From positions 1,364,001 to 1,428,000 of the forward strand of contig NC_015064.1 in the NCBI RefSeq assembly GCF_000178975.2: 64,000 nucleotides of DNA, read 5' to 3'. The notes below the pieces were generated by a model. That model was not told where the DNA came from. It made no database searches and was given only the letters and a program-made list of their open reading frames with translations. Shown here one piece after another: positions 41,987 to 50,708 of the stretch. Made by a program: the position numbers and the translations under genes. How positions within the stretch are numbered: position 1 is the stretch's first letter; each line of letters opens with the position of its first letter. The stretch comes from Granulicella tundricola MP5ACTX9 (GTDB lineage: Bacteria > Acidobacteriota > Terriglobia > Terriglobales > Acidobacteriaceae).

Positions 41987-42940
41987 ATGGGTGAGGATGC
42001 GGCGAAGGTAGGGAAGGTGGCCAAGGGGCCGGATATGCGGGTGACCGTGTGTGGGGTGGAGCTGGCTTCGCCGGTGATTGCGGCTAGTGGGACGTTTGGG
42101 TATGGGGTGGAGTTTGAGGAGATTCTTTCGTTTGAGAGGATTGGGGCCTTTGTCACCAAAGGCTTGTCCAGGGAGGCTATGGCGGGGAATCCTACGCCTC
42201 GGATTATTGAGACCGCCTCCGGGATGATGAACGCGATTGGGCTCCAGAATATGGGGGTGAAGGCGTTTGTGGAGGGGAAGATGCCTCGGCTGCGGGAGAT
42301 TGCGGGGGCGGTGGTGATTGCGAATGTGTTTGGATTCACGGTGGAGGATTGCCTGGAGGTGATCCGGGTGCTGAACGATGCGCCGGGGATCTCGCTGTAT
42401 GAACTGAATGCTTCGTGCCCGAATACGGCGCATGGGGGCATGGTGTTTGGGACCGATCCGACGCTGCTGGGGAATCTGGTGGGGAAGTGCGCGAAGCTGG
42501 CTGCGAGGCCGGTGGTGGTGAAGCTTTCGCCGAATGTGACTTCGATTGCGCTGATGGCGAGGACTGCGGCTGGGGCGGGGGCGCAGGGGCTTTCGCTGGT
42601 GAATACTTTCTTGTCGATGGCGATCGATCCGGAGACTCGGCGGCCGAGGATTGCGAATGTGACAGCGGGTCTTTCAGGGCCGGGGATCAAGCCGATTGCG
42701 GTGAGGATGGTTTATGAGGCGGCGCAGGCGGTTCGGATACCCATATTAGGCATGGGGGGGATTTTGAATGCGAGCGATGCGGTGGAGTTTATGTTGGCGG
42801 GGGCGACGGCGGTGCAGGTGGGGACGGCTAGTTATGCCGATCCGAGGGCGGTGGAGAATATTGCGAATGGGTTGCGGCGGTGGTGTGAGAAGCATTCGGT
42901 GGGGAAGGTGAGTTCGCTTACGGGTGGGGTGGTGCTGTAA
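41987..42940 (+). CDS. pyrD: Dihydroorotate dehydrogenase, class 1B catalytic subunit
   Basis: Oxidises dihydroorotate to orotate in pyrimidine synthesis. TIM barrel with FMN. The active-site Cys is in LYELNASCPNTAHGG, the hallmark of class 1 enzymes; also visible are PVIAASGTFGYG, KLSPNVTSIALMA, GAQGLSLVNTFLSMAID and ILGMGGILNASDAVEF. The class 1B enzyme normally works with PyrK, which is not in this window. 317 residues, including about 16 extra at the N-terminus before MRVTVCGVEL. Upstream TACAAT suggests a leaderless mRNA. Confidence 0.94.
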   Translation: MGEDAAKVGKVAKGPDMRVTVCGVELASPVIAASGTFGYGVEFEEILSFERIGAFVTKGLSREAMAGNPTPRIIETASGMMNAIGLQNMGVKAFVEGKMPRLREIAGAVVIANVFGFTVEDCLEVIRVLNDAPGISLYELNASCPNTAHGGMVFGTDPTLLGNLVGKCAKLAARPVVVKLSPNVTSIALMARTAAGAGAQGLSLVNTFLSMAIDPETRRPRIANVTAGLSGPGIKPIAVRMVYEAAQAVRIPILGMGGILNASDAVEFMLAGATAVQVGTASYADPRAVENIANGLRRWCEKHSVGKVSSLTGGVVL

Positions 42941-42942
42941 GG

Positions 42943-42966
42943 GCAAGGGCAATGTCTTGCCCTTGC
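42943..42966 (+). terminator. Hairpin after pyrD
   Basis: Perfect 10-bp stem GCAAGGGCAA / TTGCCCTTGC with loop TGTC, beginning 3 nt after the pyrD stop. No T-tract follows. Confidence 0.6.
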
Positions 42967-42997
42967 GGGGCAAAGTGGCGGGGTAAAACGAGCAACG

Positions 42998-43063
42998 GCC
43001 CGGGGCTGAAGCCCCGCATGTTTGTGGCTTGTTGACGGGGGGCTGAAGCCCCCCTCTAATCCG
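42998..43063. repeat. Family-A double-hairpin repeat in the pyrD-tex gap
   Basis: Hairpins GGGGCTGAAGCCCC (43002-43015) and GGGGGGCTGAAGCCCCCC (43037-43054), followed by CTCTAATCCG. It is preceded by a GCAACGGC hexamer-like piece and followed at once by the hexamer array. Confidence 0.9.
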
Positions 43064-43214
43064 AACCGCAACCGCAACCGCAACCGCAACTGCAACCGCA
43101 GCGGCAACCGCATCGGCAACTGCAACCGCAACTGCAACCGCAACCGCAGCGGCAACGGCAACCGCAGCGGCAACGGCAACGGCAACCGCAACCGCAACCG
43201 CAACCGCAACCGCA
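43064..43214. repeat. Array of about 25 GCAACC-type hexamers
   Basis: An almost uninterrupted run of 6-bp units of the form GCAAC(C/T/G), with scattered GCAGCG variants. Because the unit is a multiple of three, both strands stay open (Asn-Arg repeats one way, Arg-Leu the other), but no start or Shine-Dalgarno supports a gene. Likely to vary in copy number. It lies between family-A and family-C repeats. Confidence 0.9.
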
Positions 43215-43248
43215 GCTACTGAGATTCTTCGCTGCGCTCAGAATGACC
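43215..43248. repeat. Family-C hairpin repeat after the hexamer array
   Basis: CTACTGAGATTCTTCGCTGC continuing to GCTCAGAATGACC; stem between ATTCT and AGAAT with GCTGCGC inside. The gap 42941-43333 is otherwise without a gene. Confidence 0.78.
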
Positions 43249-43333
43249 TCGTTGGTTGGTTTGGGTGTGTGTGGAGTGGGGATAGGTTGGGACGGGATTT
43301 CCTCGGGTGGGGCGGGTAGGATTGGGGGAGATT

Positions 43334-45631
43334 ATGAGTGAGACTAAGACCCTTCCGCACGAGATCCTTTTTCATATTGCCCAAAACCTTTCTTCCCCGC
43401 TGAGCTCCGTCGTGGCTGTGATTTCGCTGCTCGATGAGGGTGGGACTGTGCCGTTTATTGCGCGATACCGCAAGGAAGCGACCGGTGCGCTGGATGAGGT
43501 GAAGATCCGGGAGATTGAGGAGAAGCTGGCGTATTTCAGGGATCTTTTGAGCCGGCGGGAGACGGTGCTGAGCTCGATTGCGGAGCAGGGCAAGCTGACC
43601 GATGAGCTGAAGGCGAAGATCGAGGGGACGCTGGATAAGGGTGAGCTCGAAGACCTTTATCTGCCGTACAGGCCGAAGCGGCGGACGAAGGCTACGATCG
43701 CGAAGGAAAAAGGGCTGGAGCCGCTGGCGGATTATGTCTGGGGGCAGGCGGCGGGGGCTCTTTCCCTGATGGACTTGGCGGGTTCGTTTATAGACGAGGC
43801 CAAGGGGGTGGCTTCGATTGTGGAGGCGCTTGAGGGGGCTCGGCATATTGTGGCGGAGCGGATTGCGGAGACGGCGGAGCTGCGCAAGGCGCTCAGAACG
43901 CTGCTGCATGATGAAGGCGTGATCGTGAGCCGGAAGGCGATGGATGCCGTCGATGCGCAGGAGAAGTTCAAGATGTACTACGAGTATCGGGAGCCGGTGA
44001 AGACGATTCCTTCGCACCGGATGCTCGCGATCCGAAGGGGTGAGGCGGAGAATGTGCTTTATTTCCTGATCGAGATGGATGCGGCGCGGGCGACGGGGAT
44101 CATGCGGAAGCAGGTGCTGGGGCCGGATGGGGATTGGACGGCGCAACTGGAGCTGGCGATTGAGGATTCCTGGAGCAGGCTGCTGAGCTCTTCGATTCAA
44201 GGCGAGCTGAGGCTGGAGCTGAAGAAGCGGTCCGATGTGGATGCGATCCAAGTGTTCCGGGAGAACCTGGGGAATTTGTTGATGGGTGCGCCGGCTGGGC
44301 CGATTGCGGTGCTGGGGCTCGATCCGGGGCTGAGGACGGGGTGCAAGGTTGCGGTGGTGGATGAGACGGGCAAGTTCCTGGCGCATGACGTGATCTATCC
44401 GCATACGGGGCAGACTGCGAAGTCGAACCAGGTGATGGCGGGTCTGGTGAAGGCGCACAACGTGAGGGCGATTGCGATTGGGAATGGGACGGCTTCGCGG
44501 GAGACGGATGCGTTTGTCAGGGACTTTCTGGCGGAGCAGGGGTTGACGGAGATCTTTAAGGTGATGGTGTCGGAGTCGGGGGCTAGTGTGTATTCGGCGA
44601 GCGATGTGGCTCGGCAGGAGTTTCCGGAGCTGGACCTGACGGTGCGGGGGGCTATTTCGATTGCGCGGCGGCTGCAAGACCCGCTTTCTGAGCTGGTGAA
44701 GGTGGACCCGAAGGCGATTGGGGTGGGGCAGTATCAGCACGATGTGGATCAGCGGCAGTTGCAGCAATCGCTGGAGGCGACGATTGAGAGCTGCGTGAAC
44801 AAGGTGGGGGTGGATTTGAATACGAGCTCGTGGACGCTGCTGCGGTATGTGGCGGGGATTACGGAACGGACGGCGTTGAATATCGTGCAGTTCCGGGATG
44901 AGAATGGGCGGTTCAATTCTCGGGCGCAGTTGAAGAAGGTGCCGGGGGTGGGGGCGAAGACGTTCGAGCAGGCGGCGGGATTTTTGAGGATTCGGGGCGG
45001 GGTGCAGCCGCTGGATTCTACGTCCGTCCATCCGGAGAGCTATGCGCTGGTGGAGCAGATTGCGAAGGAGGTGGGCGCGCCGGTGGATCGGATTATTGCT
45101 ACTCCGGGGCTGCTGGATGGGGTGGATAAATCGAAGCTGGCGGGCGGGAGCTTTACGCTGAACGACATTCTGGAGGAGCTGCGGAAGCCGGGACGCGATC
45201 CGCGCGACAAGTTTGTGGCTCCGAGCTTCCATGAGGGGGTGCGGGAGCTGGCGGATGTGCAGCCGGATATGGTGCTCGAGGGGGTGGTGACGAACGTGAC
45301 GAAGTTTGGGGCGTTTGTGGATATCGGGGTGCATCAGGATGGGCTGGTGCATATTTCGGAGCTGTCGAACCGGTTTTTGAAGGACCCGAACGAGGCTGTG
45401 AAGGTTGGGCAGATTGTTAAGGTGAAGGTGATCTCGGCGGATATGGCGTCGAAGCGGATTGCCTTGTCTATGAAGGCTTTGATGAGCGGTGTGGTTCCGG
45501 CTGCGCGGGCTCCGCAGGTACGGGGGCAGGAGCGTGGGCGGCCGCAGATGCAGCCGAAGGTTGCGGCTCCGAAGCCACAGACGATGGACGATAAACTGGC
45601 GGCGCTTTCTACGCGGTGGAAGGTTCGGTAA
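43334..45631 (+). CDS. tex: Tex, S1-domain nucleic-acid-binding protein
   Basis: Highly conserved protein linked to transcription (Spt6 relative) in bacteria. 765 residues. N-terminal helical Tex domain (VIS...FIARYRKEATGALDEVKIREIEEKL), YqgF-like domain (VLGLDPGLRTGCKVAVVDETG), HhH region (GVGQYQHDVDQRQLQQSLEA, ESCVNKVGVDLNTSSWTLL, LKKVPGVGAKTFEQAAGFLR) and a C-terminal S1 domain (VLEGVVTNVTKFGAFVDIGV, HISELSNRF). I start at ATG 43334 (MSETKTLPHE), preceded by GGGGGAG. It lies 9 bp before purH, probably cotranscribed. Confidence 0.95.
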   Translation: MSETKTLPHEILFHIAQNLSSPLSSVVAVISLLDEGGTVPFIARYRKEATGALDEVKIREIEEKLAYFRDLLSRRETVLSSIAEQGKLTDELKAKIEGTLDKGELEDLYLPYRPKRRTKATIAKEKGLEPLADYVWGQAAGALSLMDLAGSFIDEAKGVASIVEALEGARHIVAERIAETAELRKALRTLLHDEGVIVSRKAMDAVDAQEKFKMYYEYREPVKTIPSHRMLAIRRGEAENVLYFLIEMDAARATGIMRKQVLGPDGDWTAQLELAIEDSWSRLLSSSIQGELRLELKKRSDVDAIQVFRENLGNLLMGAPAGPIAVLGLDPGLRTGCKVAVVDETGKFLAHDVIYPHTGQTAKSNQVMAGLVKAHNVRAIAIGNGTASRETDAFVRDFLAEQGLTEIFKVMVSESGASVYSASDVARQEFPELDLTVRGAISIARRLQDPLSELVKVDPKAIGVGQYQHDVDQRQLQQSLEATIESCVNKVGVDLNTSSWTLLRYVAGITERTALNIVQFRDENGRFNSRAQLKKVPGVGAKTFEQAAGFLRIRGGVQPLDSTSVHPESYALVEQIAKEVGAPVDRIIATPGLLDGVDKSKLAGGSFTLNDILEELRKPGRDPRDKFVAPSFHEGVRELADVQPDMVLEGVVTNVTKFGAFVDIGVHQDGLVHISELSNRFLKDPNEAVKVGQIVKVKVISADMASKRIALSMKALMSGVVPAARAPQVRGQERGRPQMQPKVAAPKPQTMDDKLAALSTRWKVR

Positions 45632-45640
45632 GCTGTAAGG

Positions 45641-47272
45641 GTGAACAACATTGAATGCATTACCGACGCCGTCCATGATCCTGCGATTGACCTGAAGCCT
45701 GTTCGCCGGGCACTGCTCTCTGTAACCGATAAGACGGGGCTGGTGGAGTTTGCGCGGGCGCTGGCGGGGCATGGGGTGGAGCTGGTTTCGACCGGCGGGA
45801 CGTCCAAGGCGCTGCGTGAGGAGGGGCTGACGGTGCGGGATATTTCCGACCTGACCGGCTTTCCGGAGATGCTGGATGGGCGCGTGAAGACGCTGCACCC
45901 GAAGGTGCATGGCGGGATTCTGCATATTCGCGGGAACGAAGGACATGTGGCTTCGGTGACCGAGCATGAGATCCAGGCGATCGATATGGTCGTGGTGAAT
46001 CTGTATGCGTTTGAGAAGACGGCGGCGAAGGTGGGGGTTTCGGCTGCGGAGATTATCGAGAATATCGATATCGGCGGGCCTTCGATGGTGCGGTCGGCGG
46101 CGAAGAACTTTGAGGATGTCGCGGTGGTGACGGCGGTGGCGGACTATGCGGGGCTGGCGGAGGAGATGGCGGCGAACGAGGGGCAGCTGGGGCGGGCTAC
46201 CCGCTGGCGGCTGGCCAAGGCTGCTTTCAGCACGACGGCGGCTTACGATGCGGGGATTGCTACGGCTCTCGAGGCGCTGGTGGTGACGGATAATCCGCAT
46301 GATGCGGCGGTGTTTGATAAGGAGGCTCTCCCCAAGACGGTGCGGGTGATCGAGCCGCAGAGTGTTGTGCTGCGGTATGGGGAGAATCCGCATCAGTTGG
46401 CGGCGCTTTACAGCGATGGGTCCGGGAAGGGCGTTGCTGGGGCGAAGCAGTTGCAGGGTAAGGAGCTTTCTTACAACAACCTGGTGGACCTGGACGCGTG
46501 CTGGGAGCTGGTGAGTGAGTTCGATGAGACCGCTGTGGTGATCATCAAGCATACGAATCCGTGCGGGGCTTCTACGGGAGACTCGGTGCTGGATGCTTAT
46601 ACGCGTGCGCTGGCGGCCGATCCGGTGTCTGCGTTTGGCGGGGTGCTGGGGATCAATCGTGAGGTGGATGGAGCTGCGGCGGAGGAGATTGCGAAGCTGT
46701 TTGTGGAGGCGATCGTCGCGCCGAGCTTTACTGCCGATGCGTTGGCTCGGTTTGGGGCGAAGAAGAATTTGCGGCTGATTCAGATTGCTCCGGCGGAGAC
46801 TCCGCGGGTGATCAAGCAGATCTCCGGTGGGTTGCTGGTGCAGACTGCCGACCGGAAGCACATTACGGCGGAGGATTTGAAGACGGTGACGAAGCGTCCG
46901 CCTACGCCGGAAGAGCTGCGGGCTCTGCTGTTTTCGTGGTCGATCTGCAAGCATGTGAAGTCGAATGCGATTGTGTATGGCCGGTTTCATGAGGGGCATG
47001 GGCAGACGGTCGGGATCGGCGCGGGACAGATGTCGCGTGTGGATGCGGCTCGGTTTGGCGCGATGAAGGCTGTGCTGCCGCTGAGCGGGACGGTTGCGGC
47101 TTCGGACGCGTTCTTCCCGTTCCCGGATGGGCTGGAGGTTGTGGCGCAGGCGGGTGCGACGGCGGTGATTCAGCCGGGCGGATCGATGCGGGACAACGAG
47201 GTGATCGAGGCGGCGGACCGGCTGGGTCTGGCGATGGTGTTTACGGGGGTCCGGCACTTCCGGCACGGGTGA
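45641..47272 (+). CDS. purH: Bifunctional AICAR transformylase/IMP cyclohydrolase
   Basis: Catalyses the last two steps of de novo IMP synthesis. N-terminal MGS-like cyclohydrolase domain: RRALLSVTDKTGLVEFA, LVSTGGTSKALRE, GFPEMLDGRVKTLHPKVHGG, NIDIGGPSMVRSAAKN. C-terminal transformylase: LRYGENPHQLAALY, KHTNPCGAST, the SDAFFPFPDG motif and QPGGSMRDNEVI. 543 residues, including an N-terminal extension of about 20. The start is GTG 45641, with TAAGCT 6 nt upstream. Only 9 bp separate it from tex. Confidence 0.95.
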   Translation: MNNIECITDAVHDPAIDLKPVRRALLSVTDKTGLVEFARALAGHGVELVSTGGTSKALREEGLTVRDISDLTGFPEMLDGRVKTLHPKVHGGILHIRGNEGHVASVTEHEIQAIDMVVVNLYAFEKTAAKVGVSAAEIIENIDIGGPSMVRSAAKNFEDVAVVTAVADYAGLAEEMAANEGQLGRATRWRLAKAAFSTTAAYDAGIATALEALVVTDNPHDAAVFDKEALPKTVRVIEPQSVVLRYGENPHQLAALYSDGSGKGVAGAKQLQGKELSYNNLVDLDACWELVSEFDETAVVIIKHTNPCGASTGDSVLDAYTRALAADPVSAFGGVLGINREVDGAAAEEIAKLFVEAIVAPSFTADALARFGAKKNLRLIQIAPAETPRVIKQISGGLLVQTADRKHITAEDLKTVTKRPPTPEELRALLFSWSICKHVKSNAIVYGRFHEGHGQTVGIGAGQMSRVDAARFGAMKAVLPLSGTVAASDAFFPFPDGLEVVAQAGATAVIQPGGSMRDNEVIEAADRLGLAMVFTGVRHFRHG

Positions 47273-47289
47273 TTCTGGGGGACAAATCA

Positions 47290-47317
47290 TTGGATTCAGG
47301 GCGTTTCGTTGTACACT
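47290..47317 (+). promoter_or_regulatory. Candidate sigma-70 promoter of the TPR gene
   Basis: -35 TTGGAT and -10 TACACT with a 16-bp spacer, about 124 bp before the start codon, after purH. Spacing is good, boxes only moderate. Confidence 0.4.
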
Positions 47318-47440
47318 GCCTAGCAATCGTATGTGCTGTGCCGCATCCAATCTGTTGAAAGCATCGTCTAACCCAGAAGACTAGTCACGGGCATCATTCG
47401 CGGCTCCTACTCGCTGTTTAGGCAAGGAAAGACGATCCTC

Positions 47441-49513
47441 ATGACACTGCGCTCTTCCGCGAAGCATATCGTTCCTGTTGCTGCACTGTTGCTTGCTGCC
47501 CATGCTGTGATGGCGCAGGTGAAGCCGGCCCCGGTTGTTCCTCCTGCAATCACCGATCGTTCCAGCGCCTACTACCATGATGGGCTGGCGCATCTGTACG
47601 AAGAGATGGCGATCAACAACGGCCGTCCGGACTATGCGACGCAGGCGATCGAAGAGTACAAGCTGGCGCTGAATGCAGACCCCAACAGCAAGTATCTGCA
47701 GGATGGGCTGGCGGATCTGTACTTCAAGATCGGGCGTATCCGCGAGGCGGTGACGACGGCGCAGGAGCAGGTGAAGAAGGATTCCACCGACCTGTCTGCT
47801 CACCTGCTGCTGGGTAAGGTTTATCTGCGGTCGTTGAACGACATGCAGGGGCCGCAGGCGACGGAGATGTTGCAGTTGGCGATCGGTGAGTACGAGAAGA
47901 TTGCACAGTTGCAACCGAAGGATCTGGAGACGCACCTGATCCTGGGGCAGCTTTATGGGTTGAACCACGACTCGGTGAAGGCCGAGGCTGAGTTCAAGAC
48001 GGCGCGGGAGATCGATTCAAACTCCGAGGAGGCTGTGCTTTCGATTGCGCGGCTCTACATGGAGGAGGGTCAGCCGCAGCGTGCGGTGGATGTACTGGGT
48101 GGGATTCCGGCGGATGATCGCGGATCGCGGACGAGCGCGGCGCTGGGTGCGGCTTACGATCAGTTGCACAAGCCGAAGGATGCTGCGAAGGCTTATCAGG
48201 AATCGCTCGATCAAGAGCCGGACAATGTGGATACCGAGCGTGCGCTGGCTGCGGCGCTGCTGCTGGACAACCAGCTTGACCCTGCGCTGACGGTGCTGAA
48301 GCAGATTGTGGCGGCCGATCCGACGGATGTGCAGAGCACGATTCATATCTCCGAGATTCAACGTCGGCAGGGGCATTACGACGAGGCTCTGGTCACGCTG
48401 GATAAGGCGAAGTCGCTGAATACGAACTCCGACAATTTGGAGCTGGTGTTCAACGAGGCGGTGCTGTACGACTCGCTGGGTAAGTACGACCAGGCGATTC
48501 AGACGCTGCAGGGTGTTCTCGCTTCTACGAAGAAGACTGATGGGAAGTACTCCGAGCCGGAGAAGTCGAACCGGGCGATCTTCCTGGATCGGCTGGGGAT
48601 TGTGTACGGCGAGGAGAGCAAGACTCCGGAGGCGATTACGGCTTATAAGGAGATGGTCTCGATGGGTGGGGACTATGCGATTCGCGGCTATCAGCGCGAG
48701 ATCGATACCTACCGCGATGCACACCAGTGGAAGGACGCGGTGGCTGTGGGCGCGGAGGCTTCCGCGGCTCTGCCGAACGATAAGAGCATCCAGTTGACGT
48801 ATGCGTTTCAGCTTGCGGATACGGGCCAGGTGGAAAAGGGACTCGCGCTGGCGAATGCTCAACTGAAGGGCGGGGCTGACGACCGGGATACGCTGGTGGC
48901 GATTGCGAATATCGACCTGCGGCTGAAGCGGTCCGACGATGCGATGAAGCAGTTAGACAAGGCCGAGGCTTTGTCTGCGAAGCCGGATGACAAGGCTTAC
49001 GTTTATCTGCTGCGGGCGACTGTGCTGGACCACGACAAGCATTATGACGAGGCTGAGGCGGAGTACAAGAAGGTCCTGGCGATCGACCCGAACAATGCGA
49101 CGGTGCTGAACGATCTTGGGTATATGCAGGCGGAGCGCGGAATTGCGTTGCCGGATGCGCTGGCGATGATTCAGAAGGCTGTGACGCTGGACCCGCAGAA
49201 TGGGGCGTTTCTGGATTCGCTGGGCTGGGTTCAGTTCAAGATGGGGCAGTATGGGCCGGCGGAGACGAACCTGAAGAAGGCGATCGACCGGACGGCTTCC
49301 GATCCTTCCATTCACGATCACCTGGGGCAGTTGTATGAGAAGACCGGGCACCTGCAGCAGGCTGTGGCGCAGTGGGAACGGTCTATGACGGAGTATGCGC
49401 GGTCACTGCCGGCGGACGCCGATCCTGCGGATGTGGCGAAGGTGAAGCATAATCTGGAGCAGGCTCGGACTAAGCTGGCTCGGGTTGGTGGAGCGGCGAA
49501 CAAGAAGTCCTAA
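47441..49513 (+). CDS. Periplasmic TPR-repeat protein
   Basis: 690 residues with a signal peptide (KHIVPVAALLLAAHAVMAQ). The remainder is built of TPR-like helical pairs from about residue 45 to 660, for example ATQAIEEYKLALNADPNSKY, IGEYEKIAQLQPKDLETHL, EAEYKKVLAIDPNNATVLND, PAETNLKKAIDRTASDPSIH. It is likely a scaffold for envelope or secretion machinery, as with other acidobacterial tetratricopeptide proteins. No partner is evident. AAGGAAAG lies upstream of ATG 47441. Confidence 0.82.
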   Translation: MTLRSSAKHIVPVAALLLAAHAVMAQVKPAPVVPPAITDRSSAYYHDGLAHLYEEMAINNGRPDYATQAIEEYKLALNADPNSKYLQDGLADLYFKIGRIREAVTTAQEQVKKDSTDLSAHLLLGKVYLRSLNDMQGPQATEMLQLAIGEYEKIAQLQPKDLETHLILGQLYGLNHDSVKAEAEFKTAREIDSNSEEAVLSIARLYMEEGQPQRAVDVLGGIPADDRGSRTSAALGAAYDQLHKPKDAAKAYQESLDQEPDNVDTERALAAALLLDNQLDPALTVLKQIVAADPTDVQSTIHISEIQRRQGHYDEALVTLDKAKSLNTNSDNLELVFNEAVLYDSLGKYDQAIQTLQGVLASTKKTDGKYSEPEKSNRAIFLDRLGIVYGEESKTPEAITAYKEMVSMGGDYAIRGYQREIDTYRDAHQWKDAVAVGAEASAALPNDKSIQLTYAFQLADTGQVEKGLALANAQLKGGADDRDTLVAIANIDLRLKRSDDAMKQLDKAEALSAKPDDKAYVYLLRATVLDHDKHYDEAEAEYKKVLAIDPNNATVLNDLGYMQAERGIALPDALAMIQKAVTLDPQNGAFLDSLGWVQFKMGQYGPAETNLKKAIDRTASDPSIHDHLGQLYEKTGHLQQAVAQWERSMTEYARSLPADADPADVAKVKHNLEQARTKLARVGGAANKKS

Positions 49514-49522
49514 CGGCTCAGA

Positions 49523-49528
49523 TAAAAT
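49523..49528 (+). promoter_or_regulatory. -10 element TAAAAT, 8 nt before dgt
   Basis: TAAAAT ends 8 nt before ATG 49537, in the 23-bp gap after the TPR gene. It suggests an independent, leaderless transcript. Confidence 0.45.
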
Positions 49529-49536
49529 TGGCGTAG

Positions 49537-50688
49537 ATGACCAATCTTTCCAGTGCTTGTGCCGTCAACGACGTTGCGGGTGATGTGTTGCTCACCCGCG
49601 CCTATCCTGCGCCCTCTCACCCTTATCGGACTCCCTTTCAGCGGGACCGGGAACGCATTGTGCAGGCGCGTGCGTTTCGGCGGCTCGCGGGTAAGACGCA
49701 GGTGTTTACGTCGAGGGCTTCAGACCATTTTCGTTCGCGGCTGACGCATACGATCGAGGTGGCACAGATCGCGCGGGCGGTGGCTTGCGCGCTGGGGCTG
49801 AATGAGGACCTGGCGGAGACGCTGGCGCTGGTGCATGACATTGGGCATCCGCCGTTTGGACATGCGGGTGAGCGTGCGCTGGACCGGTGCTTGCAGAAGC
49901 ATGGCAGACGCTTCGACCATAACCTTCATGCGCTTCGGATTACGGAACACTTTGAGCAGAGGTATGCGGCGCATCGCGGGCTGAACCTTACGCTGGGGGT
50001 GAGGGAAGGGATCGTCAAGCACTCCAAGGATTATTCTGCGGAACAGTATCCGGAGCTGGCTTGCTACTTTCTGGATCAGGCGCCGCCGCTGGAGGCGCAG
50101 ATCATCGATCTGGCGGACGAGATTGCTTACCTGACTGCGGACCTGGATGATGGGGTGGAGTCGGGGCTGCTGGAGATCTCTCATGTGAGGACCAATGTTG
50201 AGATATTGGCGCGGTGTTTTCAGATCGTGGAGCGGGATCACATTGGGTTGGCGGAGAAGTTTCTGTTTCATGAGGCGCTGCAACTCATGCAGAACACTTT
50301 GACGAACGATTTGATTGCGAATACAAGGGCGAACCTGTCTGCGGCTAAGTTGACCTCGTTGAGTGCGGTGCGGGCGCATAAGGCGCGGGTTGCGACCTTC
50401 TCTGCGCTGGTGGAGTCAGAGCGGTTGCAGGAGAAGCGATATCTGTACGACACGCTGTATACGTGCGAGGCGCTGGAGATCGAACATGCGAAGGCCGAAG
50501 AGGTGGTGACGGCGCTGTTCGAGTTCTGGATGGAGAACCCGGAGGAGCTTCCTGAAGGGTATGGGGAAGAGGTAAAGGCCGAAGGGCTGGCGCGGGTGGT
50601 GGCGGACTATATTGCGGGGATGACGGACGCTTATATTCTGCTGCAGTATGCGCACATCAAGCGGAATCCGAGGCTTGTCCGGCGGTAA
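49537..50688 (+). CDS. dgt: Deoxyguanosinetriphosphate triphosphohydrolase-like HD protein
   Basis: Hydrolyses dGTP or related dNTPs to deoxynucleoside and tripolyphosphate, keeping dNTP pools balanced. The HD-domain metal ligands are in RSRLTHTIEVAQIARA and TLALVHDIGHPPFGHAGE. Upstream FQRDRERIVQARAFRRLAGKTQVF is typical of the Dgt family. Later DEIAYLTADLDDGVE contains another ligand. 383 residues, close to the type-2 Dgt length. Confidence 0.92.
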   Translation: MTNLSSACAVNDVAGDVLLTRAYPAPSHPYRTPFQRDRERIVQARAFRRLAGKTQVFTSRASDHFRSRLTHTIEVAQIARAVACALGLNEDLAETLALVHDIGHPPFGHAGERALDRCLQKHGRRFDHNLHALRITEHFEQRYAAHRGLNLTLGVREGIVKHSKDYSAEQYPELACYFLDQAPPLEAQIIDLADEIAYLTADLDDGVESGLLEISHVRTNVEILARCFQIVERDHIGLAEKFLFHEALQLMQNTLTNDLIANTRANLSAAKLTSLSAVRAHKARVATFSALVESERLQEKRYLYDTLYTCEALEIEHAKAEEVVTALFEFWMENPEELPEGYGEEVKAEGLARVVADYIAGMTDAYILLQYAHIKRNPRLVRR

Positions 50689-50708
50689 CGGCGCGATGAT
50701 TTGGGGCG

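Noticed and set aside
43064-43214. Hexamer array considered as a CRISPR array or as a repeat-protein gene
   Set aside because: Units are 6 bp without spacers, so not CRISPR. Open frames exist only because 6 is a multiple of 3; there is no Shine-Dalgarno or start context.
43238-47350. A 1370-codon open frame on the minus strand, opposite tex and purH
   Set aside because: It is the antisense of two well-recognised genes, with a biased Arg/His/Pro/Leu composition typical of frames opposite GC-rich coding DNA and no recognisable domain.
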